Assembly: GCA_001839685.1 (NCBI GenBank)
Contig: MLAK01000585.1
Span: forward strand, 54,118 to 98,750
Length of the DNA: 44,633 nucleotides
From: Tritrichomonas foetus
Lineage: Eukaryota; Parabasalia; Tritrichomonadida; Tritrichomonadidae
Reading direction: 5' to 3'
The notes beneath the pieces were generated by a model. It was given only the letters and a program-made list of their open reading frames with translations, was not told the DNA's origin and searched no databases. The position numbers were made by a program, and so were the translations under genes. Of this stretch, positions 37,395 to 44,633 are shown piece after piece (the first letter of the stretch is position 1; the number at the start of each line of letters is the position of its first letter).

Positions 37395-37991
37395 TCAGCA
37401 ACATTTTTTCTCATTATTGCCTTGATTAATTTTGATAGTGATTGGTTCCATCATTTTTCTCTTTTCAATTGAACTTGTTAAAAACATGGACACTAATTTT
37501 TCAAAGCCAGCTTCAATGTTTTGTCCACTTTTTGCACTAACTTCAACAACTGGAATGTTTGATGCCGCTGACCATTGTTCAGCTTCCTCTGTTGAAATTT
37601 CTCGATTTTCATCCAAGTCGGATTTGTTTCCAAATACGATCAAAGGGAAGCCATCTCTGTCGTCAATTCCACTTTTGGTATAGAGGTCTTCCTGCCACAT
37701 TTTGAGGCGATTGAATGAATCGCGAGATGTGACATCATATACAAGAATGCAAGCGTCTGTTCCTCTGTAAAAAGCTGCGCCAACACTGTGAAAGCGAACT
37801 TCTCCTGCTGTATCCCAGATTTGAAGGTCAACTGTTTGATTATCGAGTTCGATAGTTTTCGCTGTGAAATCTGCACCAATGGTTGATTTAAAATCGGCTC
37901 TGAATTCATTATTTATATATTTGTGAATAAGAGTGGTCTTTCCAACGCCTGAGTCGCCAAGAACAACAAGTTTGCAACTTTTATTCGTCAT
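37395..37991 (-). CDS. Rab7-like small GTPase with altered switch II
   Basis: 198 residues. P-loop GDSGVGKTT (12-20), switch I STIGADF (36-42), a G3 motif WDTAGEVRF (59-67), AFYRGTDACILVYDVT, GNKSDL, and SAKSG. The IGADF plus LQIWDTAG plus FYRG-x-D combination is characteristic of Rab7, which controls late endosome/lysosome traffic. The C-terminus ends KKCC for geranylgeranylation. Odd: the catalytic switch II Gln (WDTAGQE) is Glu64 here, and the next Glu is Val65. The codon GAA is clear in the sequence. Loss of this Gln slows GTP hydrolysis in known Rabs, so the protein may be largely GTP-bound or depend on a GAP that supplies the Gln. Confidence 0.92.
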   Translation of the reverse strand: MTNKSCKLVVLGDSGVGKTTLIHKYINNEFRADFKSTIGADFTAKTIELDNQTVDLQIWDTAGEVRFHSVGAAFYRGTDACILVYDVTSRDSFNRLKMWQEDLYTKSGIDDRDGFPLIVFGNKSDLDENREISTEEAEQWSAASNIPVVEVSAKSGQNIEAGFEKLVSMFLTSSIEKRKMMEPITIKINQGNNEKKCC

Positions 37992-38551
37992 TGAACTGCA
38001 TTAAACGATAGGAAACGTTTTGTATCAATTTTGAAATACCTTAGAAAATATTATTTGAGCTTGGATTATAAATTTTGAATGAAGTATTAAAAAAAACTCT
38101 AAAAAAACTCGCGCAAATTCACAGAGGACGATGCATCTCAAAAAGTTAAATACATGATAGACGATGATCTTCATCCATCATACTGTGTAATTATTTAAAT
38201 TAGGAATTGTAGCTAGTGTACTCCAAAGTTATTATATTTCATCATTATTTTAGTAGATTTACTCATTTTTTGTTCCTAATATTATACTCGTTCTTTATTT
38301 TGTTGATATGTCGTCTTGTAACTGTCCCAAATATTACATAAAACAAATGAAATGTAATCTTTGATTGACCAAACGACAATAAGCTCACCCAAATTTTCAA
38401 CTTCACATTGTATTTTCATATTCTTTTCATCTCTTTAAAAAAGAATATTTATTTATTACAATAAACACTTTTAACATGAATAATCAAATGGACAAAATAG
38501 ATCAAATGCACAAGATAGATTAAATCTCAAAAACAAACAACGCTACCCAAA
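37992..38551. other. Intergenic region
   Basis: AT-rich region upstream of the Rab7-like gene and downstream of the TrpRS-like gene. Apart from the promoter element next to the Rab gene, it leads into a minisatellite. From about 38480, short imperfect AAATAGATCAAATG-like words may be eroded array copies. Confidence 0.4.
38003..38020 (-). promoter_or_regulatory. Paired AAACG elements upstream of the Rab7-like gene
   Basis: AAACGATA (38003-38010) and AAACGTTT (38013-38020) lie 12-29 bases upstream of the ATG (37989-37991 on the minus strand). This is another doubled form of the shared element. Confidence 0.4.
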
Positions 38552-38788
38552 GATCATAACAATAAAATGATCATAACTACAAAATGATCATAACTATAAA
38601 ATGATCATAACTATAAAATGATCATAACTACAAAATGATCACAACTACAAAATGATCATAGCTGCAAAATGATCATAACTATAAAATGATCATAACTACA
38701 AAATGATCATAGCTGCAAAATAATCATAACTATAAAATGATCATAACAATAAAATGATCATAACTACAAAATGATCATAACTACAAAA
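38552..38788. repeat. Minisatellite, 14 copies of a 17-bp unit
   Basis: Tandem array of GATCATAACTACAAAAT with small variants (TATAAAAT, CAATAAAAT, ATAGCTGCAAAAT). Each unit contains the palindrome ATGATCAT at its junction. The array ends 41 bases before the stop codon of the TrpRS-like gene, so it lies in that gene's 3' flank or 3' UTR. Confidence 0.92.
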
Positions 38789-38829
38789 AATTAAAAAGAA
38801 AATGAAAGTAAATAATAAAATTACTTTAT

Positions 38830-40038
38830 TTAGAGATGACGAATAGTTGTAATAGCTTTGACAGCATCTTTTGTAACCGCTTTCCTAGCCGCCTGGAGTT
38901 CAGCGACGACATTTCCAATGACTTCTGCTGCTGCCTTCTTCAAGGCGCCTGTTGTCATTCTTTTGTCGTTTCCTTCAGGAAGATCGCCAGGTCCATAAGT
39001 ACGCCTAACCTCTGCCACTTTTGCATCATCCTCTTCGAAAATTGAGAGATAGAAGAAGGAAACGTCGACGTCAATGTTTGCACCCTGCTCCTGTTGAAGG
39101 GCGAGAGTGTCACGTCCTCCACTGAATGCGTTACTGTTTAATTTCTTGGTAACATCTTTTCTTGTGTTTGATAAGTATATTGTCATGTAGTCACGAATTG
39201 CATTCTTTTGCTTCTTTCCTTGAAGATCACCGCCAGATTGGCCGAGTGCGAATTTCGCAAGAGCTGGCATTTTTTGACCACCTTGAAGTGCTGGAACAAA
39301 GCCACCAAAAATGGCCATTGGCGGATGCTCAGGGTCAAGAGAGCAGGCATGATCATAGAGGTTCTTCTGAGTTGGTCGGAGGATCATCAAACAGCGGTAG
39401 TGTGCGTAATTTGGAAATATGCGCAAAAGGTATTCTGGAACAGCAAATGAGGCATTTTGGAAAATCACATCGAGAATTGAAATACTTAAATTATCGTTTG
39501 GAATGAATTTTTCAACAAACGATCCGAGCGTTGATTTTCGCTGAAGGTCACAAAGAAGGATATAATTCATGTTAAGAGCTTCTGTGTTTCTGACAATTAC
39601 TGTTTTTTCTGGCTTGAAATTAAATGACATAATATCGAGGATGGTTTCTTCTGTATTCTTTTGGACTTGATCGAGCTTGATGTCGGCGTCACGAAGGAGA
39701 GCTTTCGAATCGAGGACATGAATGACAACTGGACAGTCAAAAGCGGCTTGAAGCTGTTGGGCGAATCTGAATGAGACAATGTGGCGTAAATTCGTTAAAT
39801 GATTGGATGGTGTGATTGAAAGAAATATGTAAAAGGGTTTTCCGTCACGTTTGCGAGAAATTGCGTCTTCGAAACCAATGTGACCATTAAAAACCCTCCT
39901 TCTCAAGAAGGTGGGAGCTGGCTGACCTGTAACTTGGGCATAACTTTGAAGAAGATCATCTGTGATTGGTTGGGCGCCAAAGCTTTCTGGTGCTGGAACA
40001 AGAGAAGCGAGTGGAACAGCGGGAGCAGGTGTTGACAT
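38830..40038 (-). CDS. Tryptophanyl-tRNA synthetase-like protein lacking class I catalytic motifs
   Basis: 402 residues. The eukaryotic TrpRS framework is clear along its length: FLRRRVFNGHIGFEDAI (44-60), KPFYIF, FAQQLQAAFDCPVVIHVLD (92-110), FGGFVPALQGGQ (244-255), NAFSGGRDT (303-311), then IDVDVSFFYLSIFEEDDAKV and a terminal VAELQAARKAVT helix ending IRHL. In an active enzyme the HIGH-type motif reads HVGH; here it is NLRH (83-86), and the preceding TGRGPS is LSITPS. The KMSAS loop is KMPAL (256-260), followed by an insertion of about 20 residues. The strand that normally carries AIDQDPYFR has no matching Asp/Arg. Activation of tryptophan by ATP is therefore unlikely. No WHEP domain is present. 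The array of 17-bp repeats lies just 3' and ESF1 upstream. Confidence 0.88.
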   Translation of the reverse strand: MSTPAPAVPLASLVPAPESFGAQPITDDLLQSYAQVTGQPAPTFLRRRVFNGHIGFEDAISRKRDGKPFYIFLSITPSNHLTNLRHIVSFRFAQQLQAAFDCPVVIHVLDSKALLRDADIKLDQVQKNTEETILDIMSFNFKPEKTVIVRNTEALNMNYILLCDLQRKSTLGSFVEKFIPNDNLSISILDVIFQNASFAVPEYLLRIFPNYAHYRCLMILRPTQKNLYDHACSLDPEHPPMAIFGGFVPALQGGQKMPALAKFALGQSGGDLQGKKQKNAIRDYMTIYLSNTRKDVTKKLNSNAFSGGRDTLALQQEQGANIDVDVSFFYLSIFEEDDAKVAEVRRTYGPGDLPEGNDKRMTTGALKKAAAEVIGNVVAELQAARKAVTKDAVKAITTIRHL

Positions 40039-40465
40039 TGGCCAGGTAAAAAATTGAATAAAGAAAATCTTGATTTTGGAGATTTTATATAGAAATACGC
40101 AACTTTTTAAATAATATTCTGGTCATTATAAAACTTTTTCAATAAAACAAAAATTGCGTATCGCGAATCTATCGGCGGAAAAATGCAGTTTTATTGAATT
40201 ATTTGAATGCTAATGATGCCTTCTTCGTATGAAAGACATCATTTCATAAATGTTAATACTTTGAGACTAACTTAAAACTCATCAACTCAATTATCCAACA
40301 CATCAACTTTAAGAGAAGGAATAAAAAAGTTATTCGAAAAATAGAATAAAAAGAAACAGACATAGTAAAAATTCCATAAGAAGAGAAAAAGTAAGTATAA
40401 AAATATTATTATGATTTATAAAATGGTCTACAATATCAAATGTTTTATAATTATAATTATAACTT
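40039..40465. other. Intergenic spacer
   Basis: AT-rich spacer between ESF1 and the TrpRS-like gene, both on the minus strand. No AAACG element lies close to the TrpRS-like start. Nothing else was recognised. Confidence 0.45.
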
Positions 40466-41836
40466 TCATTGCTTGTTTGCATTAGCATGGGCAGCAGCAC
40501 GTTTCCTCAGTCTTTCAACAGTGGATTCCATTTTTCCAGATGTGCTAGTTTCCTGCTGTGAATTATTTTTCTCTGTTTCTTCGTTTGTTTCCATGTGCTT
40601 TCGTGAAACTTCACCCATGAATTTCTCCATCATCGGTGTTCGCTTAAAGTTAGGATCAGCTGTATTAATTCCGTATCCAGGCTTTGCGAAAAGTTCTTTG
40701 AAACGATCATCTTCCATTACTTCTTTAATTGTTTCATCTTCATTAATTACTTTCATTTCATTTGCTTTTTTATTTTTCTTTTTCGAGAATTTCGATTCTT
40801 CTTTTTCTTGTGCTGACCCAGCAACCAAATTAGCATCTTGAGTAAAGTGAACATTTAATTCTTCGGCTTTTTCAGAATCACTTTCTATTTCTTCTTCTTC
40901 CTCCTCGTTTGCAATTGCCGAGATTGTGTCAAGGAGTGAATCTCTTGTAGGCCTTTCTTCATCTTCACTACCACTTCCGATGATTAAGGAAGCAGCAACT
41001 CCATCATCATCAGATGAAAGATTATCCCAAATTGCTTTAAATGCATTCTTACGATCATTCGGGGCAGAATCCCAATCGTCCTTATTTTTGGTTTTATTTA
41101 AATATGGACATAAAATTTCAGGTGGGTTCCAATTTTCAACAGGGTTATGGGCTTCATCACGAACTGGGAAATCATCAAACGCTATATCATCGGCAACAAA
41201 TTGGACATCAAGCTTGCTTCCAGTATCAGAAATATCGGTGCTATCTAAAAGTGAATAGACAGTATTTGCTATATTTTTGTCTTTAAATTCACAAATAGCA
41301 AAATATCTTTTCATGTTATTCATCATTCTTTTTCTCCATCGAGCTGTTTCAATATCTTCATTATCGGTTGGAGGAGGGGCTTCAACTTCTGGATTTTCCT
41401 GGCCGTATTTCGAAAGATAGACAATAACGGATATTAAATCTTCATGATGGTCCTCAAGGCAGCTGTACATAATTTGATAAATATCTTGGGCAGAAACACT
41501 TTCCCATGGCTGTTGGACGACTGCAAGTCTGCGATAGATTGTTGAATCGTAAACATTATGATCAACTTCATCATCAGATGAAGGAAGTGCGTCTTCAGGA
41601 ATTAACATTTCGATTTCGTCATCACTTGAACTTTCGTATTTTTCAAATGCCGTCGGAGATATAGGCCTACCGTACATGTCGACTGGTGGCTTTTTTTCTG
41701 GCTTTTCAAATTCAGCGAAACGATCATCTTTTTCGTCGATATTAATATTTTGATTCTTTTTAAGTTGCTTTTTCTTCCTAAGACGTCTGTTGCGATTGTT
41801 TTGATTTGGTTTCTTCTGTTCTACTTTCTCAGACAT
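40466..41836 (-). CDS. ESF1: ESF1-like pre-rRNA processing protein
   Basis: 456 residues, shorter than yeast or human ESF1. Order of features: basic N-terminus (NRRLRKKKQLKKNQ), an early DDRFAEF, then the ESF1 core starting TIYRRLAVVQQPWESVSAQD (about 99-118). Next come an SVIVYLSKYG segment, an RRM-like YFAICEFKDKNIANTVYSLL, and LDVQFVADDIAFDDFPVRDEA. A Ser/Asp/Glu-rich region follows, then a C-terminal NUC153-type motif DDRFKELFAKPGYGINTADP ending FKRTPMMEKF. ESF1 is a nucleolar factor for 18S rRNA maturation in the small-subunit processome. Acidic blocks (EEEEEEIESDSE) are common in such proteins. Confidence 0.88.
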   Translation of the reverse strand: MSEKVEQKKPNQNNRNRRLRKKKQLKKNQNINIDEKDDRFAEFEKPEKKPPVDMYGRPISPTAFEKYESSSDDEIEMLIPEDALPSSDDEVDHNVYDSTIYRRLAVVQQPWESVSAQDIYQIMYSCLEDHHEDLISVIVYLSKYGQENPEVEAPPPTDNEDIETARWRKRMMNNMKRYFAICEFKDKNIANTVYSLLDSTDISDTGSKLDVQFVADDIAFDDFPVRDEAHNPVENWNPPEILCPYLNKTKNKDDWDSAPNDRKNAFKAIWDNLSSDDDGVAASLIIGSGSEDEERPTRDSLLDTISAIANEEEEEEIESDSEKAEELNVHFTQDANLVAGSAQEKEESKFSKKKNKKANEMKVINEDETIKEVMEDDRFKELFAKPGYGINTADPNFKRTPMMEKFMGEVSRKHMETNEETEKNNSQQETSTSGKMESTVERLRKRAAAHANANKQ

Positions 41837-41974
41837 GTGTAATTGAGTGAGATTTTAGCGAATATACTCAGATTGAAAACGAAATTAAACTTTTTGATTA
41901 GACAAGACTGATTACCTTCCGAAAAATTTCCACGACCATATGGAATTTTCTATTATTTACTAGTTTTCTGTAGA

Positions 41975-42003
41975 CACTTTTTGAGACTTTGACTCAAAAA
42001 GTG
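41975..42003. repeat. Perfect hairpin, 11-bp stem
   Basis: CACTTTTTGAG and CTCAAAAAGTG pair perfectly around a seven-base loop (ACTTTGA). The left arm begins GACACTTTTT like the hairpin at 30297, so the two may be related. Confidence 0.5.
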
Positions 42004-42983
42004 GCAGGGAAACAAAAATACTCACATTCACTTTTTCAATATCTATTCAAAAATTTGGCCAAAAAATCAAACCAGTTTACGGAAACTATTTTCTTGTCTC
42101 TTGTTCAACAAAATAACGAAAAAAATCATTCATTATGGAAGTTTAAAGCATATTTATTCCGATCAAAACTCACTATATAGTGTATCATAATATCATCTTC
42201 ATCAAAGGAAAGGTAGGCAATAAATAAAAATAGATTCAATATCCTATTATTTTCTGTTTTATTATACGCTACCAGGTATTTCTGTGAACATTTCATTCAT
42301 CATTTCCTTTTTTAATCTTAAATTTCCAAAACAAATCTAATCAATGAAAAATTCTACAAGCGAAATTAATTCATGGAGACTTTTGGACATTCTGATGACA
42401 GTTCTTCAAATGGAAGAGTAATAAAATGATTACTTCATTTTTTGGTTGTGACAAAACGAAATCCTTACAAATATGCTTCAAGTGTATCAATTTTCATTAT
42501 TTTATTTCAACTTTTACATAATTCAGATTGTGAATTTAACTCTTTTTCATCGATTCTTAAGAAAATTACAACAGTATATCTCATTCTTCTCATCACATGT
42601 TATGCTTCTCTTAAACTCCTCTGTTTTACAAGATACCTCATTATCGAACTATCGTATGGTAAAAGTGATTCCATACAACTGGTTTGATTTTTTTGGAGAA
42701 ATTTGTTGAATGCTATCTTGAAAAAGTGGCCTGATAAGAATTGAAAATTTTGTATATTGACCATACAGACCAAATTTTCACCTTTATACTACGAAACTTC
42801 AACAATAATAATATCTTGGTTTTAATTGATGTTGTGATAATAATTTCCAATGATATATAATTATAAATTTATAACTAAAGTAATTTTATGTACAATCATT
42901 GATAATATTCAAAAAATTGCTGTATATAAAGAAAGTTTATCAAATATAAAATTGACCTTGTAACCGCCCAAAAGATAAGCGAT

Positions 42984-42989
42984 ACGTTA
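42984..42989 (+). promoter_or_regulatory. ACGTTA element upstream of the actin-related gene
   Basis: GATACGTTAATT lies about 32 bases before the ATG at 43021; read on the other strand it is TTAACG. It is a moderate match to the shared element. Confidence 0.3.
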
Positions 42990-43020
42990 ATTAATTCCTC
43001 ATCTAGAAAAAGTTTTCGAA

Positions 43021-44136
43021 ATGCGGGCCAAAAGTAACGTTATTGTGATCGATCTTGGAGCATGCAGTTGTAAAGCAGGTTTTGCAGGTGAAGATACGCC
43101 AAGATCAAATTTTCCAACCCTTGTTGCCAAAGTTAAAAATTATGATCCAGTATTAGACGACGCAGGTCATGATTTCGTTGTTGGCAACATGCAAAATGCT
43201 AATGTTGATATTCCTTCAATTCTATGCCCTTTCAAAAACGGATTAGTTTCAGCAAAAGAAGATATCGAGAAATTATTTACTCATATTTTTGAAAACGAGC
43301 TTCACGTTGATTCAGAAAAGCGTCCTATTGTTTTATCAGAACCACTTGAAAACACCAAAGAAACCCGATCCTGTTTTGCTGAAGTTTTATTCGAGACATT
43401 TCATATCCCTTCAATTTTCATGGGATCTTCACCATCTCTCGCTCTTTATTCATCATGCGAAACAGCAGGCGTTGTTTTAGATGTCGGCGACAGTTTCGCG
43501 CAAGTTTCTTCGATATATGAATGGACTCAAATGCCACAAACATTAATCAGAACTAATTTGGCCGGAATGACCGTTTCTAAATACTTCCAAAAATGCCTCA
43601 AAGACACAAGTTATCAGTTCACAAGCAGCAATGGAACAACTTTTGCTAAGCAACTCAAAGAGAAGCTTGGATTTGTTTCACTTGATTACCAAAAAACCTC
43701 ACAAATGGAGGACGATAAGAAAATTGAATACCAACTCGGACCAGATTCCAACATAAAAGTTGGAAAAGAACGTTTTATGTGTCCAGAATGCCTCTTCCAG
43801 CCTTCCCTCGTCGGAATGGACTGCGACAGTGTGGCAACAATGGTATACGAGTCTGTAATGCGCAGCGACATCGGACTGAGAGATGACTTACTCAAAAACA
43901 TTGTGATATCAAGTGGAACAACACTGATGAAAGGGTTTGAAGAAAGACTCAAAAAAGAGCTCACTTCACTTTTTGAGGGAAGGTCATTCAATTTAGTTGC
44001 ATCACCAAAAAGATTAAATTCTGTATGGGTTGGTGGCTCCATTGTTGGATCTCTTGCACTCTTCTCACAAATGGTTGTCACACGTGAAGAATTCGGTGAG
44101 GTTGGAGCAACAGCCCTCATGCGCAGATTTTACTGA
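43021..44136 (+). CDS. Divergent actin-related protein
   Basis: 371 residues, almost the length of actin. The actin fold is evident: phosphate-1 loop IDLGACSCKAGFAGEDTPRS, FETFHIPSIF, phosphate-2 loop VVLDVGDSFAQVSSIYEW, LRRs absent, an EKLGFVSLDY segment, the adenosine loop ISSGTTLMKGFEERL, and VWVGGSIVGSLALF near the end. It ends in RRFY instead of actin's RKCF. In actin, Gln137 and His161 position the attacking water; here the aligned residues appear to be Ser (in MGSSPS) and Gln (GDSFAQ). ATP may bind but hydrolysis is probably slow or absent. It could be an Arp of a dynactin, chromatin or cytoskeletal complex, or a lineage-specific actin. The hydrophobic plug and DNase-loop regions are not actin-like. 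Confidence 0.9.
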   Translation: MRAKSNVIVIDLGACSCKAGFAGEDTPRSNFPTLVAKVKNYDPVLDDAGHDFVVGNMQNANVDIPSILCPFKNGLVSAKEDIEKLFTHIFENELHVDSEKRPIVLSEPLENTKETRSCFAEVLFETFHIPSIFMGSSPSLALYSSCETAGVVLDVGDSFAQVSSIYEWTQMPQTLIRTNLAGMTVSKYFQKCLKDTSYQFTSSNGTTFAKQLKEKLGFVSLDYQKTSQMEDDKKIEYQLGPDSNIKVGKERFMCPECLFQPSLVGMDCDSVATMVYESVMRSDIGLRDDLLKNIVISSGTTLMKGFEERLKKELTSLFEGRSFNLVASPKRLNSVWVGGSIVGSLALFSQMVVTREEFGEVGATALMRRFY

Positions 44137-44214
44137 TTTTTATTAATCATATAATAATTTGTTGTTATTTCATTAAACTAAGTATAATAATTTAACTTTT
44201 TTATTATTTTCTAT

Positions 44215-44331
44215 CTATGAAGCAGAACAATATGGCGCATGATGGGCAATTAAATTGCTTTTATTTGTATCATCATCATTATCAATCTGTTTGAGCTTTC
44301 TACATAAATCTTCACCACGAAAAAGCATCAT
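44215..44331 (-). CDS. Possible small gene or last exon, unknown
   Basis: A minus-strand frame with protein-like composition. From the ATG at 44329-44331 it encodes 38 residues (start MMLFRGEDLCRKLKQIDND, end HHAPYCSAS). The frame stays open for about 23 further codons upstream (LVSLDCLNLKQTSQLLYCE) with regular leucines, then meets a TAA, with no other ATG. The upstream part looks equally coding, so it may be the last exon of a split gene (TTAG precedes it), a truncated gene, or a microprotein. No family was recognised. Confidence 0.35.
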   Translation of the reverse strand: MMLFRGEDLCRKLKQIDNDDDTNKSNLIAHHAPYCSAS

Positions 44332-44633
44332 TTCACAGTACAGTAATTGTGATGTTTGTTTCAAATTTAGACAATCCAAACTCACTAAGATGGTGAATTC
44401 TTAATTTTATGCAATTTTGTTCATGATAATTGTCATAATTAGATATTTCCTAAATAAAAAAGTAAATTATCGAAATTTGCATCTATTTTTATTCTTTTAC
44501 ATTTTGTCTTCTTTCGTTTTTCTTGCAAATATCAAGTTGAGATTAAGTCCTATTCGTTAAAATATATTTATCTCAATAATTCATCATTAACTTGATATAT
44601 CCAAGGATTTAATATATATTATGTTTGAGTCAT
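44332..44633. other. Window end, AT-rich
   Basis: Apart from the possible upstream extension of the small minus-strand frame (to about 44402), nothing recognisable is seen up to the end of the window. Confidence 0.4.

Larger units (their letters stand above)
41837..43020. other. Divergent intergenic region, about 1.2 kb
   Basis: AT-rich spacer between ESF1 and the actin-related gene. A perfect hairpin lies at 41975-42003. Short frames at about 41989-42180 and 42442-42709 lack ATG starts or protein-like composition. An AAACGA at 41877-41882 is about 40 bases upstream of the ESF1 start and is a weak promoter candidate. Confidence 0.45.

Noticed and set aside
43686..44120. 144-codon minus-strand frame opposite the actin-related gene
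   Set aside because: Antisense shadow of a clear actin fold; no motif of its own.

Overview
The window looks like nuclear DNA of a parabasalid protist, most likely a Tritrichomonas-type trichomonad. The organism is inferred from gene content and style, not from a database match. The DNA is very AT-rich. All recognisable genes are eukaryotic and read as single uninterrupted frames. The gene set is typical of trichomonads: many Ser/Thr kinases, short Myb proteins, Rab GTPases, a BTB-like/ankyrin protein, a kelch protein, coiled-coil proteins and a pogo/Tigger-type transposase. No rRNA, tRNA, CRISPR array or bacterial operon was seen. Isolated N bases point to a draft assembly.

Layout. 0.6-6 kb: a CK2 alpha-like kinase, a SKA1-like kinetochore protein, an epsin (ENTH) and a small Piercer-like axonemal protein. 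6-8.7 kb: gene-poor, with decayed coding sequence. 8.7-10 kb: an intact DDE transposase. 10.5-19.9 kb: a small coiled-coil protein, a membrane-anchored degenerate ALG5-like glycosyltransferase, a 1701-residue protein built on about 18 clear copies of a roughly 28-residue repeat, a Rab-like GTPase with a minisatellite behind it, and a protein with three possible LC8-binding motifs. 21-26.3 kb: a regulatory cluster (two-repeat Myb, casein kinase 1, CAMK-like kinase, three-repeat Myb). 27-36.9 kb: a long coiled-coil protein, an ARM/HEAT-like protein, a kelch protein, and a BTB-like/ankyrin gene whose 3' part is interrupted by T-rich inserts at repeat boundaries. 37.4-44.6 kb: a Rab7-like GTPase, a second minisatellite, a TrpRS-like protein with both class I signature motifs destroyed, ESF1, an actin-related protein with altered catalytic residues, and a possible very small gene.

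The genes do not form operons. Each seems to have its own short promoter. The best candidate regulatory signal is an AAACG/CGTTT element (often AAACGG or ACCGTTTA) lying within about 60 bases upstream of the start codon in 11 of 22 genes. It resembles a Myb recognition element, and two Myb genes lie in the same window.

The most interesting proteins are a group of apparent pseudo- or altered enzymes (TrpRS-like, ALG5-like, actin-related, a Rab7 with Gln to Glu) and the large repeat protein. The SKA1-like and Piercer-like proteins place mitotic and axonemal machinery in this lineage.
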